From positions 2,602,063 to 2,666,062 of the forward strand of contig CM119268.1 in the NCBI GenBank assembly GCA_051294375.1: 64,000 nt of DNA, given 5' to 3'. Shown piece by piece: positions 11,755 through 48,938 of this stretch. The position numbers and the translations under genes were made by a program. The notes below the pieces were generated by a model. That model was not told the origin of the DNA, ran no database searches, and worked only from the letters and a program-made list of their open reading frames with translations. How positions within the stretch are numbered: the first letter of the stretch is position 1; each line of letters opens with the position of its first letter. This DNA comes from Paraspadella gotoi (taxonomy: Eukaryota > Chaetognatha).

Positions 11755-12050
11755 CTCTGTTAGATAAGTACATCCCGCCTATAGTATAAGCATGACTCCA
11801 TCACACCTTCAGTTATGTGGATCAGGACTTCAGGAGCTAAGTGGGCTGAATAGTGCAATCCGCAACTTCTTTAACCCCCTCTAACTGCCATGGAACGGGT
11901 CATGGGCTTGGAACAAGGCTCAAGGGTTTTCCACACCCCCAAGGCGGTTTTTTTCCCGCAGGGTAAGTACCGGGTTCGGATTGAACCCGGTACCTATTGG
12001 GCATGAGCTGATGGCTTTACCACCGGGTCACAACTGTAGGTGTCATGCTT
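11755..12050 (-). repeat. SINE-like repeat, family A, minus orientation
   Basis: Reverse-complement copy of the 4600-4870 repeat. Read on the minus strand it starts with 'ttcaccccgcctataagcat', contains 'gacccggtgg' and 'taccgggttcaatccgaacc' (a good pol III B-box-like block), and ends near an imperfect direct repeat of its own start (cccgcctatagtataagcat at its far end). It abuts the next copy head to head. Confidence 0.65.
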
Positions 12051-12290
12051 ATAGGCGGGGTGAACTTATGCAATGCCCGATTACAGTTATGACCCGGCGG
12101 CTAATTGAGTAATACCATCGGCTCATGACCATCAGTTACCGGGATTGATTCCCAATGGTACCAACCCTGCGGAAAGCGTGAGGGGCCTTGGAAACCCCCA
12201 ACCGCCATCCGTTCCATTGCTGCTTAGGGGGCACAGATGATGCAGATGGTAGTTTTGAGCCCACTTAGCGCCTTATCCACTCAATTAATA
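12040..12290 (+). repeat. SINE-like repeat, family A, plus orientation
   Basis: Plus-strand copy sharing 'gacccggcggctaattgagt', 'cggctcatgaccatcagtta' and 'gaaagcgtgag' with the 4600 copy. Together with 11755-12050 it forms a head-to-head inverted pair sharing the 'aggcggggtgaactta' junction. Confidence 0.65.
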
Positions 12291-12533
12291 AGCTTTGATT
12301 TGACGATGCTGTGATGTAGACAGGTTTTACAAAAAATGCGGGATTGTTCGATCAATGATATTCTTAACATTAAGTCATTAACATAGCGAAAAAATATATT
12401 TAAATATATTTAAATGTTTTTTCCAGTTTTCCGCTTTTCAACTATCCTCACAAAGTGTGAAAATATATTTCTATAAATGTAAAACAAAATCCTTAAATCT
12501 ATAAATTTAAAATCCAAATGTCTCACTCTCACT

Positions 12534-15500
12534 CTAACCCTCTCGCGCTGTCTCTCGATTCCTGATCCGGATTCTGATCTCGACGTTTTCGTCTGCTCTT
12601 CCCTCTTTCTCCCTCTGACGGACGGAGATGAAATCTGACGGGTTAGTAACGCCCTCTCGATTCTGGAAGAGAAAGTTTAGTTTGAGAACAAAAGGCGACT
12701 CAATGTAGGTTTTGGACTTTGACAAACCTATTAATTCGAATAAATTGTAATGAAATTTAATTTCAATTCCGTATTTTAATACCGTAAACATAAAACCTTT
12801 CGAACATTAAACCATTATACCAAAAAAAGTGTACCGTCACCTTTTTCGAAACTTTGTTATCGTCTTCTTCTTGTTCTTCTTCTTCGTCGTCATTCTGTTC
12901 TCTTGATTCTCCGCTCTTGTGTCCAGAGTCGCCATCCTCCGTCCATCCTTCGGGATCCAAGTATTTAAGGAGACCGTTTCGACAGTCGTCGTCGTCATCG
13001 TCGTTTTTGTCGTCATGGTCGTTGTCCCCGGTTGTCGATTTCTGATAGAAAAGATATCAGAGAAAACGAAACATGCGTTATGCCTTATCCTTCCTACTTT
13101 TCGATATCTTTCTCTCTCTGTCCCCAAAATTAAGCGTTCGGTCAATTTTCGCGCGCGTTTCTCAAAGTAAGAGAGATATTTTAGTCTCATTTATGAACTC
13201 GGTAGAAACTCATCGCCCGGAAGAAACCTCGTATTTACGAGTTTTCAATGTACTTTTTTGCGAGAATAAAAGTTTGTATATTTACGATTCTCGACGTTCA
13301 TATTTGGAACTCATGTTAAACAGTTTGTAAAAGATGTTAGGCTCGCCTCGGTTCACAATAAGGACGATTTTGAAAAGTAGTATCTGTGTCTCTTTCTTAC
13401 GCCTCGATTTCTGAGAGTTTCGCACTTTTTAGTTTTCTATTGAATTCTCCCCAAAATTGTTCGCCCGGAGAAACTTCGTTCTTACGAGTCTCCGAGGGAT
13501 TGTTCGAATAAGTCAATAAACGTTTCAAATATTCGATATCTCCTTTTATTTTTTATCGTGCGACTCAAGTTAGTACATTTTGTTCCGGGCGGATCAACGA
13601 CGTTGGTTCTCCGCGGGCGCGAAGTCTCAAATAACTTCACACTGTTCGTCTAGAACGCTGGACATCGCCAGCGTGAGAAGAAAAAATTCTCACACTTCCT
13701 CTCATACTATTCCGGCCAGGGCTTTTAATCAATCTATATGTTTCACCCATATATACGCCTTCTTCTTCAAGAATTCGGTGGCACTCAAATGTCGAGCTCG
13801 AACTCACGACCCCTGGATTAAGAGTCCTCATTACCATCTAAGGTAATTTAATGCATTCTAAAATAATCTAATGAAATTGGGACAACGAATATAAAAATTA
13901 TCCATTCAATTAATAAGCAAGCAATCTTGCCCCTGACTTTTGACAGGCTTTGGTGGTTTTAGGCCTCCTTCTCAAGATAATGACATATTATGGCAACAGC
14001 CGGTTTGCCTGTCTTGCCCATTGGGATGGGGAATCTTACTTCCGACCCTCAGTGACGCCTCCAGTCACTGGCGCGGTTACTCTAGGACGGTTTCGCTTTG
14101 CCAACGCAGGGGGAAGTCGTTAGGACTGTGGATGGATCGCAACGCTTGGGATGGTGCGTTCCCACTATGAGCCAATGGATTTGGCTGAACGATGGTGGAT
14201 GTGAGGCGGTGTGAATATACCGCCACAATTGCTTAATATGAAATTGGTACAACCAATATAAAAATTATCCATTCATTTAATAAATAAGCTATCTTGCCCC
14301 TGACTTTGGACAGGCTGTGGTGGTTTAAGGTCTCCATCACTCTCACAAGATAATGACATAGCAGGTCCCTGCAAGTTATATTATCGCCCACCTTTTTCCC
14401 CGGATTCAAATGCTTCAACAGTCGATTCCTTCTTTCGTAATCTTCGCCGTCGTTTCCGTGTTGTGGAAAATCGAAGGCGAAAAGGAAGTCGATCATCGAG
14501 AGACGACGCCGGTGACGCCGACCCCACGCCCACGGCGCCGGGGGACGCCGCTTGGTGGAGAACGGCGCCGCGAGGAGAGAGAGGAGGCGAGTGGGGCGGA
14601 CTTGCGGGGGGAGAGAAGGGGTGGGGGTGGGGGAGGAGGGAGTGGCGGGCGATGCAGAGGGGAAGCTGGATGGATTAATGGATGGATTAATAGATGGATT
14701 AATGGATTAATATATTGATCGCTATTTTTCACCGATTTTAAGAAGTGTTTGTGAACAAATAAACTAATAAATATTATAAAACAAACTTTATACAAATTAA
14801 ATTTGCTAACCCTAAAAACGCAAACAACAACAAAATTAAAACAATGAATACAAGTAATTTTAACGACAAATTTACTTCCAGTTGTCCTTACCTTTAACTG
14901 CCCGTCACTCACCTTTAACTGCCCGTCCCTCACCTTTCACTGCCCGTCCCTCACCTCTAACTGCCCGTCCCGGCGCCATTCGCGACGCCGCCCTCGCTCT
15001 TGCCATTCCATCGATGGCGCCGTCGTCCGGACGAATTCCAAGTTCCGTGCGCCGTATTTCCACGCCGTCGGCGACCATCGCGCGACGGCGTTTTTCAGGG
15101 TCGCGTGCATCGGCGTCGATCGGCCCAACTGTTTTGACGACGCCGGCGTTCTGAAAGGAAAAGGGGATAGTTTGTTTTTATTGTATTATATAAAGTAAAT
15201 TGTAGCACGTTTGTTCGTTGATTCATTCCTTCATTCATTCATTCCTTCATTCATTCATTCATTCATTCATTCATTCATTCATTCATTCATTCATTCATTC
15301 ATTCATTAATTCGTTCGTTCCTTCGTTCGATCTTTATTTTACCTTCACAACATCTTTCGGCGTTGGAGCGATTCTGGTCGGCGTCAAAAACGGAGGCTGG
15401 TTCGACGCCGATTTAAGTAACCGCGACTGTTGTAGATGCTGAGAATGCGGCACCTGCTGTGGCTGTTGTAGTTGCTTGGAATGCGGAACCTGCTGCGGCT

Positions 15501-16313
15501 GTTTTAGATACTGGGAATGCGGCACCTGCTGCGGCTGTTGTAGATTCTGGGAACGCGGCAACTGCCGCGGCTGCGCATGTGGGACATGCTGCGGCTGTAG
15601 AAATTCATCCCCTCTTTCCTGCAGCATCTTTCGATTCGTTGGTTGCGAAAATGGCGAAGCCGGCCCCGTCGTCGTCGTCGTCGTCGTCGTCGCTCTTATC
15701 GTCGTTGCCATCGTCGTCGTCGTCTCCGACCCTCCCGGACGAGCGATTCCTTCTCTTGAAGTCTTTCGTTGACGATGCGCAGCGTTGAAGGCGAAGTTGA
15801 CGCATCCTCCGACTGCGCACCCTTTGGAGTCAACCAAGCGTTTTTCATCCTGAGAAAAATTGATGCTTTACGAAATCTAGTATAAATTATACTCAATTGT
15901 GATACCACAGGGTAAAGGGTCTGAATGATAATGATAATGATAATATATCATTATAAATTTTCAAATTTCAAAGTCATCGTGAATGCACTGACCTCCTCCG
16001 AGAGAAGCGGCTCGACAGCGGCCGAATCCGCGATTCCCGCCGGTTGACGAGTCACTGGAAGTCGGTTAAGGCTAGAGGGAATAAGACGACCTCTTTGTCG
16101 ACGAACTATTGGAGCGTGGAGAGCATGAAGGTTTCCGTCGACGTGCGGCTTGGCGATTGGACATCGAGATCCTGGAGAGCGAAGTTCGTCGATCGATTGA
16201 CGATCGGTTCGACGCAGGATCTCGTTTTGACGCGGGGAAGTTCGTGGACGAGAGGTTGGAGGTGGCGGTGCCGGCGACGGAGAAGGCGCCGCCGCGAGTC
16301 CGCAACATTTCAT
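12534..16313 (-). CDS. Unrecognised 520-residue protein, six exons
   Basis: A complete model on the minus strand: 15993-16313 (ATG 16313), 15343-15849, 14955-15150, 14392-14600, 12841-13041 and 12534-12662 (TAG). All phases agree, totalling 1563 nt. The N-terminus (MKCCGLAAAPSPSP) is Cys/Ala/Pro-rich and could be a lipidation or weak signal sequence. Exon 2 encodes a Thr run and then four Gln-Pro-Gln-x-V-P-H-S type repeats. Exons 4 and 5 each carry an 'RN-x-LLK-x-L-x-P' motif after an acidic run, suggesting an internal duplication. Exon 5 is Asp/Glu-rich and the C-terminus is charged. Exon 3 ends in a tandem array of candidate donors spaced 21 nt apart. I do not recognise the family. A mostly disordered intracellular protein is the simplest reading, but this is inference. 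Confidence 0.66.
13640..13850 (-). repeat. tRNA-Lys-derived SINE-like element
   Basis: On the minus strand, from about 13845 downward, the sequence reads 'gaggactcttaatccaggg' and then 'gtcgtgagttcgagctc'. These match the anticodon arm (CTT, Lys) and T-arm/B-box of a eukaryotic tRNA-Lys. The 5' half is degraded, so it is not a functional tRNA gene. A non-tRNA body follows to about 13640. It lies in the intron between exons 14392-14600 and 12841-13041. Confidence 0.65.
13876..14358. repeat. Pair of about 110-bp direct repeats
   Basis: The segment 13876-13986 recurs at 14244-14358: 'aatataaaaattatccatt', 'cttgcccctgactt', 'gacaggct' and 'aagataatgacata' are shared in order. The 250 bp between them is GC-richer and unique here. 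It may be two SINE fragments or one element with long direct ends. Confidence 0.6.
15222..15330. repeat. (ATTC)n microsatellite
   Basis: A long ATTC/TTCC tetranucleotide repeat in the intron just downstream (minus-strand sense) of exon 15343-15849. On the sense strand it is (GAAT)n. Confidence 0.92.
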
Positions 16314-18749
16314 GATCGTTACTAGGGTCAATCTTTGTCAATGTGGTGTGTCAGAAGTTTGATTTGGGAACTTTCCCAAATGAAACTTCATACATTTCTG
16401 ATGGACCAAAATTTTCTAAAATGGCTAGAAGCTAGTATTATATATATATATTATAATTACTAGTAGTAATTAATTTTTTAATATTTATTTATAGATAGGA
16501 AATGTCAAAATTTTTTTAGGAAATTTGTATTTTTAAAAGCAGATTCAGATAGTTTATGCAAAGTTATCTGGACAAAGTATAATTCTTTTTTCAATATTTT
16601 GATCATAAGGTGGGTTACAATTAGAAAAAACCTGAAAAAATCATCATCATCATCATCATCCGATGATTTTAGCAGTTTTTCTAATTTTCAGTAATAAAAC
16701 ATCAAAATTTTAAAAGCTGTAATTACATTTTTAGCATACCTTTTTGAGCTCTATCAGAATCAATTAAAAAACTTTAAAAAAACAAAAAATAATTTTAACA
16801 TTATATAGCAATTTTAATTAGAGAATTACTTATGGTAATATTTTTGCGAAAAATATTTTAACACAATAATTAGGCATCGTGAATTTCCTTTCGTTTCGTT
16901 GTGTTTGAATTTTGAAATAATAGAAGAAGTTTGAATTTGCTTTCAACCACGATTTTATTGGTACATAGGGACGTACATGTTTCTACAATTTCTATGACGC
17001 TGAAGAAGGCTTGTAAATTAAAGCCGAAACATGTACGTCCGTATGTACCAATAAAATCGTTGTTGAAAGCAAATTCAAACTTCGTCTATTAACAAAATAA
17101 TTAAGACTAATAATGGATTAGTTTAACGCTGTTCGGCTACCGCTATCGTTAGTACTTGCTCGGCGGCGTGGTTTGAATTTGAGTTTTACGTTGTTTTAAT
17201 TTTAAATTAGATATAATTCTTTGGAATATATTCCTCAAAAGCCAACGTGAATAAAAATTGTTTACTAACATTTCTCGTCGTCAAAATGTGTCACGAGTCA
17301 ACTTCCATGATGAAAAACTGAAACACATATTTGTCTGTTGTTAATGACGATTCTTTTTGAGAGGAGTTAAAATTTAGAATTAAGAATCGATAAAACAATT
17401 TTAATTTAGTCGCATCTAAAAAAAGAATATATATATATATATTATATATATATAATATATACAATCAAATCACTATCCTTACAGCCACTTTATATGACAG
17501 AATTTTGAAAGAAAATTTTAAAAAATGTTTTTAAATTTTGTTTCATGCAAAAAATTTAGAGTTGCCGGTGCTTTTAAGGCATAAAAGGCATTGTATCCAA
17601 AGTTACTTCAATCTCATTTGCATATTGCAGTAATTTCAAATAATATGTTAATCTTTAACATTGTGGCCTTATGCAATGTTATTTTTCTTTCAAAATTATT
17701 ACACTATGTAGGATTTAATTCTTTTGATAAAAAATAATATCTATTTGTAAATGATGCTCTTGATAAGCACAAAACTTGTTCATGCTGTGATCCAAAATTT
17801 GTCACCGAATCATATTCAAAATACAAAGTATATTTTTCTGTTTTCTTTGCTTTGTACACTTATGTGCAAAAGCAAAGCAATATCGTCCTTAATTTTAGGC
17901 GAATTTATGAACTCTCATTATTAGAGAGTCTATCTGTACCTCTGATCAACTCATACTTTCTATATATATCTTATTTATATATTATTTGATACAGTTTGAT
18001 TTTTCTCGTTTGTAACATTTTCTGTAGAGATATATCAGAATCCCTTCACAATGGAGAGTGGAGACCTAAATGGTGACTCATTTTGTATCCCGCCGTCTTG
18101 CATTTACGACGATATCAATTTTTGCATAATTTTAATACGTGTCTTGCCGTCTTGGTTATTAACTTCTCGGCACCTATTATTAAGTATTAAAATTTGTCGA
18201 TCAACTTATGATTTATTTACCTTTTAATGTTTCACGAATTCACAATCAAATAATACTTAGTTAAATTTAAAAATTATAGTATACAAAATGTAGCATTTTG
18301 TCTGCTCTACAAAGTGGTATAGATTTCATATTTTTTAATGCTTAGTTACTTTGTAACTTTTCAAACTAAAAATAAAGGTACTCAATTTCATTAGTACCGT
18401 TACTGTTATAATAATAATATCGTTTTTGATATTAATAAAAAAAAATTGTGACTTTTTTAAATATTTTATTAACGTTATAAGTTTTGATGTTAGTGTTTTG
18501 TGTAACCGCTTTATCAGTGTAGTTTTTATTTGTTTACTGGGTTTACTGCAACCAGAAAATTATAAAAAATAAAAAATGCTTTCAACCCAACTACATTTGT
18601 TAAGCTTATCGTTTTTTATTCTTAGGATTCTGAGAATGTTGCAAGTCTGCCATTATTGGCAGTTATTGCAGTAATTTTCGTCGTTACAAATTTTTTAAGT
18701 TCCACGTTGGAGTTAAAAAAAAAATATCAATTTCATACATATACATAAT
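16314..18749. other. AT-rich intergenic region
   Basis: No coding exon supported on either strand. It contains AT runs, a TA-dinucleotide tract near 17430-17462 and the foldback element at 16928-17084. The proximal part probably includes the 5' UTR and promoter of the gene starting at 16313. Confidence 0.5.
16928..17084. mobile_element. Palindromic foldback element with hammerhead-like core
   Basis: Arms of about 55 bp (agtttgaatttgctttcaac on the left near 16928, gttgaaagcaaattcaaact on the right near 17065) are nearly perfect inverted repeats around a 45-bp loop. The loop holds 'gctgaagaaggctt' and 'aagccgaaac', that is CTGANGA, a 5-bp GGCTT/AAGCC stem, then GAAA. This order matches the conserved core of a hammerhead ribozyme. 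No clear stem I is seen. Confidence 0.6.
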
Positions 18750-19000
18750 ATTGTTCTACTGTTATTACTGTCATAACGTCAAAACCGCCTTTTCGCCTCC
18801 ATTTCTAGAATGTAAACAAAAAGGGAGAGACGATTGGGCGAGAGAGAAGAGAAGACCAGTTTTTCCGTTTAATTATGGATCGAGGAGAAGTGGGGGAGGC
18901 GGGGGGAGGCAAGAGGGGGGGTTAGGGGGGCGGAACTCCGCTTTGGCTGTCGACAGTCGGCATCAACCGCGCGCGCGGACTATGGAAGAAAAATAAAAGA
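18750..19000. other. G-rich patch
   Basis: A GC-rich island in AT-rich surroundings. It has purine-rich GGGGGAGG runs at 18890-18930 and a 'gcgcgcg' CpG cluster near 18970. An 81-residue plus-strand frame is open across it, but I see no splice or protein-family support. Confidence 0.3.
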
Positions 19001-19434
19001 TTTTTTTCCCGGCGTCGTTTTCAACTTATATCGAGTATAAAATTAAAATAGAAAACAAAGTTCATTTGTTTACAAACTACGAGCAACAAAAATAAAGTCT
19101 TGAGTTAACACAAATTTTAAAATTCTAAAACTTTCTACTATAATCAAATTGTTATAACGAATCGACGATTAACCGAAGTTCCGAGGGCAAGAATAAGTTT
19201 TAACAACTCCAATTGGGTAAGTCATCAGAATTTTATAAAGTTTAAATCTATTTGGTTTTTTAACAACCAAGTTTTTGGGTAAAATGACATTTTTTTTTAA
19301 AATATTTTTTTCGGTGGTGGCGAAAGATGATCTTTGCTTTGGGAGTTTGATGACGTGGCGTCGAGGTCACGTGACCGAGGGTCAGTGAATCGAAAACCGG
19401 AGGAAGATTATGAGGAAAAATGGAGAAGGAAATG

Positions 19435-19568
<134 letters not shown>

Positions 19569-19739
19569 AGAGAGAAAGAAAAAAAAACACGTCTAAGTAA
19601 ATAAGAAACATTTATTCTTAAGAATATTTTTTTTTGGCGTCAAATCATAAAATGTAAATGTAAAGAAATGTAAAGTTAGAAATTATAAGATGACAAACTG
19701 GGAGTTCTCAAGAAAAAACGATTAATAAAGCTTTGGATG

Positions 19740-19960
19740 CTTCAACTCGAGAATTGCCCAAAAACCGCGAAACGATTCTCGGCGACGCACCCAGCAGCGT
19801 AACGACGTGCGCAGCAGCGTAACGAAGCCGACGCGTCTCGCGTGACGCGGCGGGTCACCCCCCCTCTGCATAACCCGCGCGGCCTAATCCGGGGTCAACG
19901 AGTTTGACCGCGTAAAAGGCGAAGGGCGCATCGTGTCGTTGGGAGATGGCGATTTGGTCA
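19740..19960. promoter_or_regulatory. CpG-rich island, possible promoter
   Basis: A dense CpG block with a duplicated 'cagcagcgtaacga' motif and runs such as 'gcgtctcgcgtgacgcggcg', flanked on both sides by AT-rich DNA. No exon is recognised beside it. It could mark an unannotated transcription start or be a repeat remnant. Confidence 0.3.
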
Positions 19961-21117
19961 AACCTCATGAGTCATGACCTCAATTGTCCGTTTCTTTTTT
20001 TTAACCTCTCTCACCTACCTTTTCACATTTGTTCGGGAATCTCTACCCTAATTTCACAGGGGTTAATAAATAATTTCTGGTTTATAATTCTAATATTGAT
20101 ACCCACATCTAAAGTATGGGATGTCATAGTCATAACCTCCATTTTTCCTATTTTATTTTTTTTTATAATTAATATGAAGGGAAGAAGTTGCAAAATAAAC
20201 AGATGAAGCTCCGGCATAGTTTTTTTTTTAATTTATTTTTAAAAAACAATAATAAAAAAAGAAAAAAAATCCTTACATCATTTACATCAAATTGTATAAG
20301 GATGAACATTGAACAGCTATTATAGGACTGCAATAGATTATGAATATAACCGGCTTTAAACGCCAGATTCAAAATCAATTATTAGATTATAGACTTTTTC
20401 ATTAATTTTCTTTAGTATTATTTGAGTTTGATAACTCATAAAGTAACTGGAGAATTTGGAAAAATTTCCATCCTAATGGATTTAAAATATTGCTATACTG
20501 AGAAAATGATCTCAATAAAAATTGATTAAAATATTAAATTATCATAATTATCTATTTTAACTGGATTAAGTGTAAAATTAAAATTTACTTACAATGTCAA
20601 AGAGTTGTAAAAAAATTATAAACCCTTTACTGCAATATGTAAATTAGATTTTGAATTCAAAAGTGTTTTAAAACTATTTGAATGTATCATAACCTAGACG
20701 GTTAATTATTTTTAATTATTGTTTGTAAGGAATAAAGGGAGAAAACAAAATAAAGAAAGAAACACAGAAAGAAAAAAAGATAGAAAATAGGAAATTCGGT
20801 TTTTGAAATTGAATTTGGAAAAAAACAAGTATGAGAAAACAATGTCGCATCTGCCTATGATAATTTAGCGGTAAGCAGCTAATCAGATAGTCATGATGAA
20901 TCTTTCAATTTGTAATCATCAAATATTTTTAAAAAAATCATAACATTACAAATAATTAATTTATTTATAAATCTATAAAAAAATATTTACTCTATATCTT
21001 AAATAGAAAGTAAGAGAAACGTAACTCATCAATGATCATGACAGATCATAACATAAAATTGTTCCAGATTTCTTAAGAAATCAATTTAAAAAATTTATCC
21101 ATCAATTATTCAATCAT

Positions 21118-21173
<56 letters not shown>

Positions 21174-22390
21174 TTGAAAAAGTAAAAGTAAAAGTAAATG
21201 TTAATTTGGTTTTTTTCTCATTTCCACTCTTTTCCACTCTCACGATTCCATACAAACTTTCTATCTTGCTCAATGAAAAAATGTAAAAATGTAAAAAAGT
21301 AAAAATGTAAAATTAGGTTGGCAAAAAATCGAGGAGAGGGATCACAACTCAAAAAAACCATAAAACATAATAGGAATACAATCAACAAAAATAAAAATCA
21401 GCAAAAATCCATTATTGACGCTAAAAGATACAAAAAGCCACATCACAATAAGCTGAGGCAAAATAAAAAAATACACACTATAAAACTAACAATTTAAAAA
21501 AAACTATAAAACGCTATAAACCGCTACCTTACAAACCATATGAAACACTCTAACGAAAAATACTAAATAAATAAATGTATGTGGTCCCTCAATATTCAAA
21601 ACTCGATACTCTTATTGGTTAAACAAATTTCAATAGGCAATTCTAACCCGTTTTAGAAGGTTTCCCCACTATATAATTAATACATATAATGTACTCAGTA
21701 CATAATAAGTTTCTATATCTGATTGGGCATAGTTTAAATTTCATGACATTACGACTGATTTTTTTTTATTTATAACGAAATCCCAATTATATTCCACTCG
21801 AGAATATTTTTGACCAATTAGGTCTCTTCATTTCTCTGCTATCTGACTTATTCTAATTTCGTCAATAGAAAAAAAAAAATGTTCGTAAGATAAGCAAAAA
21901 ATATTAGATGATATACATGCTCGCTTAATGCTTTCCCTTAATCTCTAGAATCACCGCACGAATCTTTACTCTAATATGCAAATTAAGTTTTGGTCGCGAT
22001 TTTTTAAGCGGACTCGATGGAAAGCCTCTCGTGGGGGGGACTCTCCTCCGGGGTCGACCTAAAAAACTAAGTCCCCGAAACGAGGAGGAAGAAGGGAGGA
22101 AAGAAGGAAAGGAGGAGAGATGGGGAGGAAGAGAGGAAGTGAAAAGGAGGAAGAAGGGAGGAAAGGAGGAGAGATGGAGAGGAAGAGTAAAAAGTGATAA
22201 GGAGGAAGTGAGAAACAGAGGATTGAAAGGAAAACTAGATAAGGCAATGAGAAATCCAGAAAGGTCGCAAAAAAACTAAGAGGAATAAAAAAGAAGAAAG
22301 CAAGGAAATGAGAGAGAGAAAACGAAAATGTTAGAATAAAAAAAAAAAATTAAAGAAATGCGTTTATCGTCAACATTGTGGTCAATAGCG
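19961..22390. other. AT-rich intergenic region with purine-rich tract
   Basis: No supported gene. Contents are AT-rich sequence, a (GA)n tract at about 21123-21170, TAAAAATG-type short repeats near 21270-21315, and a GGAGGAAGAAGG-type purine tract at 22080-22215. Confidence 0.5.
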
Positions 22391-23060
22391 CGATTATCCC
22401 CATCATTGACGTCTCGTCTACATCATCATCTAACATCCTCATCTTCTTCCCCATTCAGTGACGTCTCTCTACATCATCATCTAACATTCTCATCTTCTTC
22501 CCCTTCATTGACGTCTCTCTACATCATCATCTAACATCCTCATCTTCTTCCCCATCAGTGACGTCTCTCTACATCATCATCTAACATCCTCATCTTCTTC
22601 CCCTTCATTGACGTCTCTCTACATCATCATCTAACATCCTCATCTTCTTCCCCATCATTGACGTCTCTCTACATCATCATCTAACATCCTCATCTTCTTC
22701 CCCATCAGTGACGTCTCTCTACATCATCATCTAACATCCTCATCTTCTTCTCCATCAGTGACGTCTCTCTACATCATCATCTAACATCCTCATCTTCTTC
22801 CCCTTCATTGACGTCTCTCTACATCATCATCTAACATCCTCATCTTCTTCCCTTCATTGACGTCTCTCTACATCATCATCTAACATCCTCATCTTCTTCC
22901 CCATCATTGACGTCTCTCTACATCATCATCTAACATCCTCATCTTCTTCCCATCAGTGACGTCTCTCTACATCATCATCTAACATCCTCATTTCTTTCCC
23001 CTTCATTGACGTCTCTCTACATCATCTAACATCCTCATCTTCTTCGTCATCATCTTCGTC
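22391..23060. repeat. 50-bp minisatellite, about 13 units
   Basis: A direct tandem array of about 50-bp units. Each contains 'gacgtctctctacatcatca' and 'taacatcctcatcttcttcc', with the gacgtctc word recurring near 22461, 22511, 22561, 22611, 22661, 22711, 22761 and 22811. Units differ by single substitutions and 1-bp deletions. The unit is not a multiple of three and no frame stays open, so the array is noncoding. Confidence 0.93.
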
Positions 23061-48486
<25,426 letters not shown>

Positions 48487-48913
48487 TAACGAGAAAAAGA
48501 GGCGCTGGGGTGGAAACAAAGGAGGATGAGGAAGAGGAGGAGGAGGAGGAGGAGAGGAAGATGTTGTTGACGACGACGACAACGACGACCTCAGAAACAA
48601 ACCATTGTCAACGTCGCTAGTTTTTAATTCCTCTAACGATTCAAGAATTTTTGGTAATCCCTTCTAATTGTCACCGAATAGCGTTGGAACAAAAGAAATG
48701 TCACAGACGAGAAAAGATTTCGACGACCTCGACCGACAGACCGACCATGGGTCCGAAGGACCGACCGACCGACCGCACGAGTCATGACCTCCTTCCTCAA
48801 AATGCGCGCGCAGTTTCTTTTTTTTTATTTCATCGCTCTAAATTTATTCCCTTCTGTTTGCCGTGTCAGCGACCGAGAGTCGAAATTATCTCTCTCTCTC
48901 TCTCTCTCTCTCT

Positions 48914-48938
48914 NNNNNNNNNNNNNNNNNNNNNNNNN
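48914..48938. other. Assembly gap (25 N) at a (CT)n tract
   Basis: A run of exactly 25 N directly after a CT microsatellite (48887-48913). Everything right of it to about 58930 repeats sequence left of it. Confidence 1.

Noticed and set aside
15459-15788. Plus-strand Ala/Val-rich and Cys-rich frames
   Set aside because: Shadows of minus-strand exon 15343-15849, which has matching splice sites and phase on both sides.
22391-23060. CRISPR-like array
   Set aside because: The 50-bp units are tandem without unique spacers, and the genome is eukaryotic.
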